A stretch of 41,191 nucleotides of DNA, from positions 1 through 41,191 of the forward strand of contig JAAAJB010000319.1 in the NCBI GenBank assembly GCA_016098155.1. Direction: 5' to 3'. Both the position numbers and the translations under genes were made by a program. The DNA is from Actinomortierella ambigua (Eukaryota > Mortierellomycota > Mortierellomycetes > Mortierellales > Mortierellaceae). Below the pieces are notes generated by a model that did not search any database, was not told the DNA's origin, and was given only the letters and a program-made list of their open reading frames with translations. Positions 11,201-22,469 of this stretch are shown here, in pieces. Numbering within the stretch: the first letter of the stretch is position 1; every line of letters begins with the position of its first letter.

Positions 11201-13645
11201 AGGTTTCCGTCCGATTCCGAGGTAGGTTCACAACCGTGTTTGTGATATCAAACAAGGGAGTCGAGGTACAGAACGCCGAATCGAATCTCAAAAGGTTGTT
11301 GGATGTCAAGGCGTCGTTGATCCTTTTCTCGGCCTCGGAAAGTTGTGCATCTCCCAAAGGTACTCTCACGATCATGTCAGCGAGCTGTCCAACCTTGGTG
11401 TCGCCAAAGATCTGGATCAGGAACGTATGCAGCCCGCGGCACATGTCGGTCTGGTACTCGGGGCCGCCATCTTCAATGAGGCACATGGGCGTGTTAAATC
11501 CGTTGGCAAGAATCTGTGCACCAGCCGATGCGCCAGCCTGCAAACTCCTGGAACCGATGTACGAGACAAGCTTTGGAGCTGTTGTCAGGTTCCCGATGGG
11601 CCCAAGGATGATCGAGGGTATCGGTTCCGTGTTGTTCAGAACGCTTTGGATAATGCTGGTGCTGGTCACCTGTGCGACGATGCCACGCATGTAGCTCACG
11701 CCTTCACTATCGACGGGGCTGTCGCGCCTGGCCTGCTCAATGCTTGTCGCCGGATATGCGGTCCAACCAAACATCCTGGCAGCCTCGGCAATGCCACCGA
11801 GCGACGTCTTCCAGCGCTTGTTCTCGATGACAGATCCGTCGTTCAGCACAGCGACAGACTTTGGCACCTGTGTAAAGTTGCTCAAGCGATTCTGCTCTCG
11901 CACGTACTCGGCTTCAATGGTCAGGTTTGTGACGAGCGTGGGACCAGTCCAGATGTTGTCCTGCACAAGGCTTTGACCGGTTGAGATTTGGAGATACAAC
12001 TCCATCACAGGGAGAGCGCCCTGGAGGTATGGAGTCTGAGTGATGGCTGCGGCGACAAGTCCTTCCCTGAAGCCACCAAGGGTGTGCCTGTCAATGTCGA
12101 AAGTACCAATGAGCAGAGAGCGCGCCCTGGATGGTTCACCGGGAAGTATTGTGGTGTTGTAAACCTGAGAGGCATGAAGGGCTGACGGGAGCAAGTTGGT
12201 GGTCAAGACGATAATGCTATCAACAGTGCGGTGGGTGTTGAGGTAGGTAACAAGAGGAGCCTCATTGCTGTTTGGTCCTTCTGCGTAGGTGTCCAGCCGC
12301 AGCATTTTGTTGGCGGCGGATAAGGTGTCATTCCCAGCCAAGCCTCTAGCCCTAAATGCCTTGAGGACGCCTGCGCACCTCTCATTCAGAGAGCTAATGG
12401 GACTAGAGCTTGCAAGACAAACAAAGTCGCGAGCGCCTATTCACGAGCAGTAATCGGACGAAATCTCAAATGTGAGTGGTGTATTCCCTTTTTGTGTATT
12501 TTTTTCTTGTTCTTCTTTTTTCCATGATCCGGCAACAGAAAGGAGGGAGCTTGCCCCAATTCAAGGGGCTTTCAAAGAAAATGGGCGCAACAGGGCGGCA
12601 GTACACAACTGTCAGGTTGTGACAGGAGGGTAGAACGGAAGGGGAGGAGGGAAGAAGGGGGGGAGGAGGAGACAAAGGACGGCGAGTAAAAGAGGAGTGA
12701 GAGACTAGAAACCCTGTAAATGTGGAGTTGTGGAGAGAGGGGAGGAAACGGTTGGGTTTGGGCTACAGTACCTTTCTCGAGCAGGTAATTGCCAATCATC
12801 TCTCCTGCAGCCGCCTCGTCCTGCAAGACACCCATAATTTTCAGCTGTTTGGCCGTCTGAACGCCAACATTGGCTACGATGATGGGAAGCGACGGGGCTC
12901 TTCGACGGATATCGCCAATGGCGGCAGCGACCTCAGAGTTGGGAATCGTAACGATCAGGCCGTCGTAGATACCGGATGCTGCTGCATGGCGGACATCTTC
13001 TGCCATGGAGTCGCTGTCGAACGCACCCCGAGGGCTGATCCATGTCAGCTCGATGCCTGTTAAATTGGCTGCGTCAAACGCGCCTTTGCGTGGCGAATTC
13101 CAGAATTCGGTTGTCCCTGAGAGAGAGAGAGAGAGGGAGAAAGAGAGAGAGAGAGAGCGAGAGAGAGAGAGAGAGAGAACAGGCAAAAAGTTGTTTCAGG
13201 TTAGCAAGGTTTGCATAACTTGTTGCGAAACGAACTCAATGGAGCCCAGTTATTATAGGAGCTTTAAAGTACCAGCATGAGTACCATGCGTGATGTAGGC
13301 CAAACGGATTGGACCATCCTGGGTAACAGCGCTGCGGCGACCAATGACACCAGTCATGGTGTCGGCGGCACACGCAGGAATGGATGTGAGGTTGAGCGCT
13401 TGGATAGGGTCTTCACCGAATGGCATAGCAAGGGATGAGACAACGCCAGGCATCTGAGGATCAGACCGCTTGCCAAGGTTGGTCTCCAGGCGACGGGCGC
13501 GTGCGCCAGCAGCTGCAGCTGCAGCTGCAGCGGCAATAGCATCGGCGGGATACATATCTTTTCGGCTCGCGATTTGGGGGTTTGAACCGTGCAGGGCTGG
13601 TGCAGCTCCGACCAGGGTAACCGCGGACAGGGCAGCCAATAGCAT
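5287..13645 (-). CDS. Receptor-type hybrid histidine kinase with guanylyl-cyclase-like kinase-homology domain
   Basis: Six exons join in frame (13645-13285, 13116-12772, 12436-10649, 10529-10082, 9975-8977, 8869-5287; 7524 nt, 2507 residues). Approximate order: signal peptide (start [13 protein letters not shown]); class I periplasmic-binding-type ligand domain (113-420, begins [14 protein letters not shown]); a second, more diverged one (430-735); Cys-rich stalk (770-828); one transmembrane helix (836-858); kinase-homology domain (about 981-1400) with Lys in VAITKI but HGR for HRD, GYG for DFG, and WAAPE; linker helix ([14 protein letters not shown]); histidine kinase H-box MSHEIRTP (H about 1476), N-box [10 protein letters not shown], about 210 low-complexity residues, then G1/F/G2 boxes DTGVGIP and [13 protein letters not shown]; degenerate receiver; true receiver VLVVDDN...[11 protein letters not shown] (D about 2427), AMTA, ISKP. 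Probable plasma-membrane sensor feeding an HPt protein; ligand unknown. The start is uncertain: the frame is open to 15508. No cyclase domain is present. Confidence 0.88.
13118..13182. repeat. (GA)n microsatellite at intron 1 acceptor
   Basis: A nearly pure GA/CT dinucleotide tract of about 60 bp lies in intron 1 of the receptor kinase gene. On the minus strand it forms the polypyrimidine tract directly before the CAG acceptor of exon 2. Length changes here could influence splicing. Confidence 0.85.
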
Positions 13646-15508
13646 GCAAGAAGTGACGAGGGACAGCACCAATCGGAGCCATAATGATACGCCATGCACA
13701 GCAGGTGAGTTGGTCCGAGTCCGTTGTTGCCACGAGATAGGGGTGAGGGGGGATCTATTTACGGATGGCGACGGGGCGGGACGAGCAGGAGCAAGAGTGG
13801 GATAGAGGAGACGACGCAGTCGAAGAGGGAAAGGAAGAGGAAGAGCAGGAGCCTGATGCGAACAAGACACAGTACAAATTGACTCAAGGGGGGATGGGGA
13901 AGCAGTAATGATGGTGGTGCTCAGTGCACTGGGAGGGCGTGGAACAGGTACATTGGGCGTCGGTTGGTGCCCAGGCGAGAAAGGGATGGCGGTGTTGTCC
14001 CTGGAGTAGTAGCAGCAGCATGGTGGCAGACTGATGGAAGGGGACGGAAGGGGTTTGTGAATCGAGGTATTGTGAGAGCGCCAAAGAAAGCTGTGGGGCT
14101 CTGGAGAAAAGTGAGGGACATGGTGGTCGACAATGGCCTTTGTTGAGTGGCTGGGTACTGTACAAGAGGAAGAGGAAGAGGAGGGGAAGTAGGAGGCGGT
14201 GGTGGTGTCAATGGTGGTGGTGGTGGTGTCGGTGGTGGTGTCGATGGCAGTGGTGGTGGTGGTGAAGGAGGAGGAAGGACAGGAAGACGTGAAGGTGGAG
14301 GAAGCGGGGTCATGGTTCAAGTCGTAGTGTGCATGACCCCTACTACTGCTGTTGGAGCTGCTGTAGCTAATGCTGTTGTTGTTGTTGCTGCAGTTGTTGT
14401 TGTGATTGCTGCATGATGCCGTTATTGTTGATGCTTTGGTGATGGTATGTGCCTTATTTGTTGCTGATTGGTGGCAGCAGCAGAAGCAATGTTGCTTCCA
14501 ATCCTCCTTCCAGCAGCAGCGGGGTACTGGCAAAGACCCACTTCCGATGCTTCTATGACTTCTATGACTTCTGCGACTGGTCCGTGTGCAGCGAGGCGGC
14601 ACTGGCCCCGAAAGAAACAGGGAGGGCGCGGCTTGCATACTAGGCAGCGACGGGCAGTGTGTCAGAAGATGCTCGAGCAAGGTACGCACAGCCGACGATA
14701 GGGTCGAGGAGGAGAAGGAGGAGAATTGATCCTCTGAGGGGCAGCAGGGCATGGCAGCGGGGTTGTGGCAGCTCCTCTTTTTGAAGTGATTGCACAACCT
14801 CCGAGGATAACGCCAGGTATGTCTGCTTCTGCAGGCAGTGGTGGTGGTGCCGTTGGGGCTGTCGAGTGGACAAGGGAGTTTTAGGTGCGAAGACGGTTGG
14901 GGGGCTGATAAGATGGGCACCGCCATCACGGAGGAATAGGGGTAAGATGGCAGGTGATAATAAGAAGAGAGTGGGGAGAGAGAGAGAACGAGAGAGAGAG
15001 AGCAGTGGTTGGTAGTGGTGGAATAGACAGACTTTCTCAACAAAGTGGTGAAGTAGAGAGGGGGGGAAGGAGAGGAGAAGGGGCTGTTCGCAATGGAGAG
15101 AATGAGAAATGGTGGCCAAAGGAGGTCGTAATGGAATGAAGCCAATGTAACAAGGCACAGCGCCAGAGAAAGGAGAAAAAGGAGCGATGGGCTGGCGACA
15201 GTCGTTGTTCGTTGTAAGAAGAGAAAGAGAAAGTGAGTGTGCTGAACTGATTCACACTCACTTGTCAATTCTGAGTATGAATGGAATGCAGACAGACAAG
15301 TGATCAGAGACAAGAGAGAAGAGAGGGAGGGAAAAAGAGTTGTTGAGATTAAAAAAGATTGTAAAAATGAAAGAAAAAAAATCAATGCGTGGGGGGAGGG
15401 GTGGGGTGCCAGGTGATGGGAGTCGAAGTCTGAGAGGCGGGACTCCCCACTCCCACGCCCTCCACCCTCCCCACTCTCCAACGAACGCTTGACCATCTCG
15501 GATGACAA
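13646..15508 (-). other. Long open pyrimidine-rich leader of the receptor kinase gene
   Basis: The frame of the receptor's first exon stays open for 621 further codons to an ATG at 15508. Its translation is Ser/Thr/Pro/Leu-rich low complexity and unlike a folded domain. The minus strand here is strongly pyrimidine-rich, which removes stop codons by composition alone. I therefore read it as a long 5' leader or promoter with an accidental open frame. The alternative is a real Ser/Thr-rich N-terminal extension: the hydrophobic run of the signal peptide also extends upstream of the chosen Met (LWLRLVLSLVTSC), so the true start or an extra intron may lie here. Confidence 0.5.
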
Positions 15509-16946
15509 GGAAGGATGAGTATGTCAGAATGCCAACGGACTCTTCTCCCTCCCCTCCTCGCCCCTCTCCCCTGCCGCTCGCACCCTCCGACAGTCGCTTT
15601 TATCACATTTCACATCCGCCCGCCATCCAGCAGTCTGTCTTGGTAAAGCTGGAGATGCACTTCAGTGAAAAGAAAATCACCCGGTTGCGATGCATTCACT
15701 CTCTATTGGAGTGGCCTAAGGAGGACCCATTGCACTTGAGAAGGTGCGTTTTCTAGCGTCCATGTCACAACGTTGACCCCACGAAGATCTACAATCACCA
15801 ACATAAACAACAACAAAACAACAAACAGGAACTGCAACACAGCAACTTGGAGTCCACTATCACAAGGACTCGCGTCAACGAATCCCAAGACTGTAAAGTC
15901 TTTCTCGGCGACGGCAGTGGTGGTGGTGACAGTGACAGTGGTGTGGTGGCAAACGATGTAGCCCATTCTAGATATTCTCCTCTCCTCTCTCTATCTATCC
16001 AATATCCAATATATCCAATGGTCCAGACCAATAGAGGGCCTTATTTCATTCGCGCGAGTTTGATCGAGCTCAAGTGTATTCTCAGGATGTATGTTTAACG
16101 TGGCAAATGACAGCACGGAAAGCCATGGCAAACATATTAGGGCCAAACACTCTTTCTTTTTTTGTCGCTTCTGTGAACTTGATGACGAAACCCGGCCACT
16201 TGCTCCTTCCTTCCTTCTCACCGCACACGCCTTCCCCTCCACTCGCCTGATGATCGAGGTTGCCTACTGGAAGCACGAGTGGTGTAGGTTCGAGAAGATG
16301 GGTCCCGCTGTGAAACCTCAGCGCCTCCAACTCCGCTTCACTTTCTTTTCTTGTTGGTTAGCTTGTTTGTTATTGGACGCAGCCAAGGCCTCTTCACCCT
16401 CCCCCCCTTTCAGGCAGACTAGCAGGACTTGATTCGGTCCCGCCCTGGCAAATACAGAGATGGTGTATATATGTGCGTACGTGCGTGCGTGCGTGCGTCG
16501 TGTATGTGTTCTTGTTGAGTTGCCATTCATTCCCCCCGTCCTTCTTCTCCTCTCCTCCTCTTCCCCCCCCTCTGTCTTTTCACCGAACCCCCTTTTTTTC
16601 CATTCTATCTCGCGATGCACCGACTCCCTGCGAGCAGGAGACACAACCAGCAGCGTGAGACCATGTACCTTTGTTTGTCTTTTTTGGTTTTTTGCCTTTG
16701 CTTTGGATATAGCACCCCATAGAGTTAGTTTTTCCTATCCGTGTGAACGTGCCCATTATTTTCATGCACTCGCATCTTCCTTCTGCAAACCTGCACAATG
16801 GTAATTTAGCAATCTGTACCTTCTCTTTCACCCCTCCCTGCTCCCCTTGCTTCTGTTCGTCACTTTGGTTTTGGGGTATTGTCGATCGCTCAAGTGTGTC
16901 GTCCGTCTTTCGCTGTTATATATTTTTAGAAGACTGCAAGTCTACA
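15509..16946. other. Intergenic, no gene seen
   Basis: The stretch lies between the upstream end of the receptor kinase gene and the 3' end of the Artemis-like gene. I find no open frame with splice support. The region has pyrimidine-rich patches and a short GTGC-type simple repeat (about 16472-16500). It probably holds the receptor kinase promoter and the Artemis-like gene's 3' flank. Confidence 0.5.
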
Positions 16947-19900
16947 CTACGGAGAAAGGTCTTGATACTCTAGCCACATCTCCTCATCGTCGTCATTTGG
17001 CAGCACCTTGCCACCGGATGCTCTTGCAGAAGGAGAAGAGCGCTTGTGCTCACCGCTGGCCAAAGTGAGTGGAGAAATGCCAGCATTGGTGCTTGAGGCT
17101 CGTTGCTCGCCAACGACACTACTACGGGTCTGGTGGTCAATAGCCGTTGTCTCATCTTCCCCCTCGCTACTACTGTTGCTGCTACTGCTGCTCTCGACCC
17201 AGATGGTCACTGTTGACTCGGCATATTGCGGATCGACGTCTTGTCTCCTCTCGTGACCCGTCTCTGTTGTACGGTCAAGGTTGTGCCTTCTTTTCCTCTT
17301 CAGCTGCTTCGAGCCTGGTGATGATGGCGATGAACGCGATGTTGTCGAAGCTCTCCCATCTAATGTCGACCCAACCCCCATCGTTGGACGGGCAAATGAC
17401 CAACCACGTCTTCCTTGACTGCCTGGGTCTGTGAACGACCGCGCCAAAAGATTGAGGGGCCCTGTGGTGACATGAGTGTTGCTCTTGTACATGCTCGTGA
17501 CCGCGACCGAACGCGTTCGTGGAGGAGAGAGCGCAACGTTGGCGAAAATATTATTGCTGTGAGCCAACCTGTGGGTCGAGGACGAAAACAAAGACGACGA
17601 CGACGACGACGACGAAAGCGGGGCTCTGGATGGCAAAGGTGTAACAGACCCCGACAGGCGACTCGACGTCCCGACGACGTGACCCAAGTGTGTTGGGAGC
17701 ATAGGGCTTTCTTTAAACGTTGAACAATGCTGTTGTGGACGCTCCATCTGAAGGCCAACACGGCCTGGAGGCGATGACACTAGCGATGAAGGGGCTATGA
17801 AGGGGTTGTCTCGGCTAGAGTCCAACGACAGTACAGAGGGTATTGTCTGCGATCCATCGTCGCTCGAAATCACAATGATATCGGACTGCTGGCCTTGCTG
17901 AGGCAACGCGGTCGACGTCTGTGCAGAGGGCGGGGGGTGAGGTAGATCGGTGGCTCCATCCTCGAGGCCTGTACGGGAGAGCTCGACTGTACTCTGCTCG
18001 AGCCATTCGTTCTCCTGTTGTGTCTGCATCTGCAAATGCAGACGGTCCAAGTTGTTGTGATGCACACTAAGAGGGCCTTGGAAGTCTGCATGTCCACAGC
18101 TGATGTGCTCTTGCGCATTGTCCTCCTCTTTTTCGTCCTCCCCCTCGTCCTCTTCCTCGTTCTCCCCCTCGTCTGCCTCCTCCAATGTCGTGCTGTCCCC
18201 TCGATCCTCCTGGAGCCACCACAGACGTTTGCGTTCGAGCTCGTCCATGTCCAGTGTCAATGGCCCTGCACCGAGCGATGACCCTGACTCACTGTCTTGC
18301 GAAACCCGGCCCTTGTGTTGTGGATCGGCTTCCTCGCTCTTCGCACGCACCAGTTGGCGCTTCAGCCTTTGCATCTTCTTGAACAGATGCCTTGACCGTG
18401 GCGACAGGAGTGGGTCTGACTTTCCCTGTAGCAAGATATCACTCCTGCCAACACATGATGACGATGGACGCTTCAGTTCTGATGAAGGGTGCGTAGGCTG
18501 GCCGTCTGCAACAACCACCCCATCCAGATCAAGTACTTGATGCCGGTCGTGCAAGACCCCACGTCTTCGTTGCCGCTGCTGGACCTGCCACTGGCGTAAT
18601 TGCCCTGGTACGTTGTTTTCCTCGACATCAAGTGCAAAAGTTCGGTGGTGGACATGGCGCGCCAGAAGCTCCACTATTTGGCGGTTGGACTCCCGATAGG
18701 TGCGCATGTCTGCGTCTCGATGGAGGACACACGGAAAAAGGGCACGTGGTGCTACCAATTCCACTAGCTGCTCAAGCTCCTTTAGAGATGAATGGCACGC
18801 AAAATTGAGGTACTATGAAGCGTATATCAATGAACGTGTTAACACAAGGCTGAAAATAGAATAGATCAATGTAACAAAAAAAAAAAAAAGGGTGTTCTAA
18901 ATGGCTCCGATCCAAATACTGGGGCTCGCGTTGGACGGTTTGCTTACATAAAAATGAGGGTCCCGTCGACTGAGGCAGGGTGGAAGGCGCTCTAGGATGG
19001 AGAAGCGTGTCGATCGCCCAGCGACCTTGCCCTCAAAGACTGGGGCCTGGGGCGGCGCTCGATCGCCATGGAGTCGTTCCTGTTGCATCAATGCCGAGAA
19101 CCAGCTAACATTGGGCTGAATGCGTATCACTTCTCGTCCAACCGTGTTACCCTGTTGGAGTCCAGCTCCGTACCCACAATCGGGGCCCAGGCGACACGAA
19201 TGAAAGCGGGCAGCTCTGCCATCCAGGGTCAAATATGGCAGGATCCTGTTCGCCAAGAGGTCATTAATAGCTGCATACAACTCGTAGAGATAAGGCGTGA
19301 CATGAACCTGAGAGTTGAACGCCTGAGAAAGACCGATCCAAATCTCCTCATATCCAAACGTCCAAGCGTCAATGTAGTAATGGGCCATCCGAGGGCGACG
19401 GTCAATAAACTGAACGAGTTCACCGACGACTTGTTGCCGAGGCGGGAACTCTTGAAACGCTACATGACAACATGTAGTATCAAGGTATAGCCGGTCAAAA
19501 GTTTTAGCCATGGATGCATTGGCAAAGATGGGCATCTGCCGTAGGCCGATCAAGTCTTCAGTCTCGTTTCTGCAATCCCCTGTATATAGCACACAATGCT
19601 GGTCATCCTGTAAGAGAAACCTGTAACACAAAACAGTGTAGGGCCCGAATTAGCATGCTACTGGCACGAACGGAGAAGCGCAGCGACTTTTCTAACATCC
19701 CGATTTGTGACATTGGGGGGTCAACATCTCTTTTGATAACATACATTACAGCACCTGGACAATGATGTGCAGGAATAAGGGTGCAGCGCACCTTTCGGCC
19801 CTCGCCAACATCCAAGTAATGCGGTGTTTCATTCACAAGAGGTTTCTATGGGTGAAGAAAGGGTTGAAGTTTATCAGACATTGCTTTTCTTTCTATTTTT

Positions 19901-20211
19901 CCTTCTCTCTCTCTCTATCCTCTCTGTTGCATTAATACCAGAAAAGGTGTGAGATGGCCATATTTGCGCTTGAGCTCTTTGGCGTGCCCACTGTCAAAGG
20001 CAGCCCGGCTTGACCGTGAGGCAAGCAGCGGTAAAAGTCGAGCAGTGACGAGGGAGCAATAGATGGTGCTATTCCACAGGGGGCTCTGCAGCCCCTTTAA
20101 GTGATCCTCATGAACATGCGAGAGCAGCCAGACGCTGACGCCAGCCCGCTCCACAAAGTTGTCGATTGCAAGTGTTGGGAACTCACGAATGACCCCATCG
20201 AATGTCGACAT
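16947..20211 (-). CDS. Artemis-like (SNM1-family) metallo-beta-lactamase/beta-CASP DNA nuclease
   Basis: Four exons join in frame (20211-19939, 19845-19745, 19620-18948, 18812-16947), giving 970 residues. The N-terminus MSTFDGVIREFPTLAID resembles vertebrate Artemis (DCLRE1C) rather than Pso2/SNM1A, which carries an N-terminal zinc finger. Metal-binding motifs are intact: SHVHEDHLKG (H32, H34, D36, H37), AHHCPGAVM (H119) and LYTGD (D140), followed by YLDTTCC and the beta-CASP part to about residue 400. Such enzymes cut DNA hairpins and overhangs and process ends for end joining or crosslink repair in the nucleus. The remaining 550 residues are disordered and Ser-rich, with an acidic block and a basic patch KQLKRKRRH that may be a nuclear localisation signal; in vertebrate Artemis the tail is regulatory. 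The start is well placed: Met is followed at once by conserved sequence. The family call is strong; the Artemis subgroup is likely. Confidence 0.88.
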
Positions 20212-20409
20212 TAATTCGCATCAGGTTGCTTCAGCGGGGAAGCCAAAAGTGAGATGTAACTGGTCGCACTTGTGTGTCCCCACTCAAAAAGTTTTAGATT
20301 GCCACTGCTGTGACATTGGCCAGTGTTGGCTAGATATTTTGTTTTTTGGTTTTTTTGTTGTAAAAAAAAAAATATTGTTCACATCTATCTATCTATCCAA
20401 AGACAAAGA

Positions 20410-21955
20410 CTACTTGTAAAACTCAAAGTCCGTGTCGGTCTTCTTGACATTAGCCTTGTAACCCTTCTCCAGATCCTTGGCCAAGATCACATAACGGTTC
20501 TTGCGGACAGCATGCATACCGGCCTCCTGACAGATAGCCGCAATCTCGGCACCTGACAGCTTGTCTGGACGCGACACAAAGTCCTCCAGGTCCACCTCGT
20601 CCGACAAGTTCATCTTGGACGTCACTGTTTGGAAAATGAGACGTTTCTGACGACGATCTGGTGTAGGGAACTCAATCTTGCGATCCAGACGACCAGGGCG
20701 GAGAATGGCCGGGTCCAATGTGTCTGCTCGATTCGTTGCCATGATGACCTATCGATGTTTTGATTGTGAGGGACGAAATGTAATGGAAATCAATAAAAGG
20801 CTTTTCCCTTCCGCCACTACCTGTAAAATCGATCATACAGAAGCAAGCGTGGCTCCTGTCCAAATGTACTTGTTGAAGATTAGAGTCATACCTTCACGTT
20901 AGAGCCCTGGTCGAAGCCGTCCATCTGGTTGAGCAGCTCCAGCAAAACACGTTGCACCTCACGATCAGCACCTGTCTGAGCATCAAAACGCTTGGTGGCG
21001 ATGGCGTCAACCTCGTCAATAAAGATGATGGAGGGTGAATTCTCGCGTGCCATTCGGAAGGCGTCGCGCACCATGCGTGGACCCTCGCCCAAAAACTTTT
21101 GCACAAATTCTGATCCGACCATGCGGAAGAACGACGCTGATGTGTGGTGAGCGACGGCCTTGACCAGCATGGTCTTTCCTGTTCCGGGAGGTCCATAGAG
21201 CAGGACGCCACGTGGTGGGTCAATACCGATCTGACGGTACAGGTCAAAGTGTGTCAGCGGCAGCTCGACGGCCTCTCGGATTTCCTGCTTTTGCATGTCG
21301 AGTCCTCCAATGTCTGCGTATGTCACGTCTGGTCGGTCATCCTGTCCAATCATCTCTACGCTAGAGTCTGCATTGGGTGGCAGCACGTCGACGAGCGCGT
21401 TAGAGTGGCGATGGAGGGCCACGGAGCACGAGGGCTTGAGCAGTTCACGATCAATTGTGCTCAGAATGCGAACCACATATTGGGCATTTGTGGTGGAGGC
21501 GACAATGCCTGCGTGCAGATCGACGGGCTCCAGGAACTGACCAATAACCAAAGGAACCGACTGGATACGCTTAACCTCCTCCTGAGCCCTAACGAGCTCA
21601 CGCTTCAGATTCTTTTGTTCGTCCTTGATGTATTCCTCCTGAAGCTCCAAGAACTCGAGGTGGCGCTGTAACGCCTTGTAGCGGGTGTACAGGTCATTGG
21701 TGGACAGTTTCGCCAGAGGTCCCTGGTTGTAATCCAGAGGGTCGCCACCAGTCTATACGTGCAGAAGAGAGATATGCGTGAGGTGTTGCAGCAGGGCAGA
21801 AAGTCAGTGCAACGATGCAGGTGGGCAATAGGCAGAAGAGGAAAGGAAGAGCTGCTGCCTGTACGTTGGTCCTCAGGTCAATGGGTCATACGTACCTTCC
21901 TCTTTGATGAGATGTCCTCCGTGACAACAACAGGTTTAATTCCGAGTTCTTCCAT
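20410..21955 (-). CDS. RPT3: 26S proteasome regulatory ATPase subunit Rpt3 (6B/PSMC4)
   Basis: Three exons (21955-21896, 21752-20892, 20748-20410) encode 419 residues, matching the usual length of Rpt3. The N-terminus MEELGI is typical, followed by a coiled coil (about 45-85), an OB domain around [13 protein letters not shown], and the AAA+ domain: Walker A GPPGTGKT (207-214), Walker B IIFIDEVD (263-269), SRH around [15 protein letters not shown]. The C-terminus FEFYK ends in an HbYX-type motif that docks into the 20S core and helps open its gate. Rpt3 is one of six ATPases in the 19S base that unfold ubiquitinated substrates. The tiny first exon (20 codons) was placed from the ATG, a GTACGT donor and frame agreement. 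The gene is head to head with the Atg12 gene. Confidence 0.96.
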
Positions 21956-22469
21956 GTGAGGTAGTTAGAGGCGAGCTTGGTGGTGGTGGTGGCGAATGTG
22001 GTTGTAAAGGGAAGAGGGTATGTGCGTTGTAATGAGAGAGGAGGAGTGGAGTTAGTGATGCATGAGTGCCCTCGCAGACGCGCACGCACAAAAAAAAATG
22101 TGGCTGTCGTCACCCATCGAGACACAAAAGGGAATATTTATATCCAGTCACCTTTGATTGGCGTCGACTTACTTCCTCGCAGCCCGACAACCTTGGCATT
22201 GCATTGCTCTTTTTTCTTTTTTTGCATGGGAATTCTTGGCTGTCTGGACCCTTTTTCAACTTTCGACTTTCGACTGTCGGCTCCTCTCTCCACATCCATA
22301 TAAAAGGGCTATCTACGGAGCACCAAGACGCCTTCCTCCAGAGGCTGACTCCAGAGTGCGCTTCGACCATCAAACCATTATACCTGCTCTTCCAGTTTGC
22401 ACCCACCACCACCACCACCTTATAGTCACGCACACACCACCATCACACGACATTCTCCATACACATACA
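21956..22469. promoter_or_regulatory. Divergent intergenic promoter between Rpt3 and Atg12 genes
   Basis: The 514 bp between the two start codons must hold both promoters. A TATA box (TATAAAAG, 22299-22306) faces the Atg12 gene about 165 nt before its ATG. Close to the Rpt3 start a GGTGGCGAA (21988-21996, plus strand) differs by one base from the yeast proteasome control element GGTGGCAAA, but it lies in a GGT-rich run and may be chance or 5' UTR. No TATA box is evident for Rpt3. Confidence 0.5.

Noticed and set aside
5287..13645. A guanylyl cyclase catalytic domain was expected after the linker helix
   Set aside because: The frame goes directly into the histidine kinase H-box; no cyclase motifs are present.
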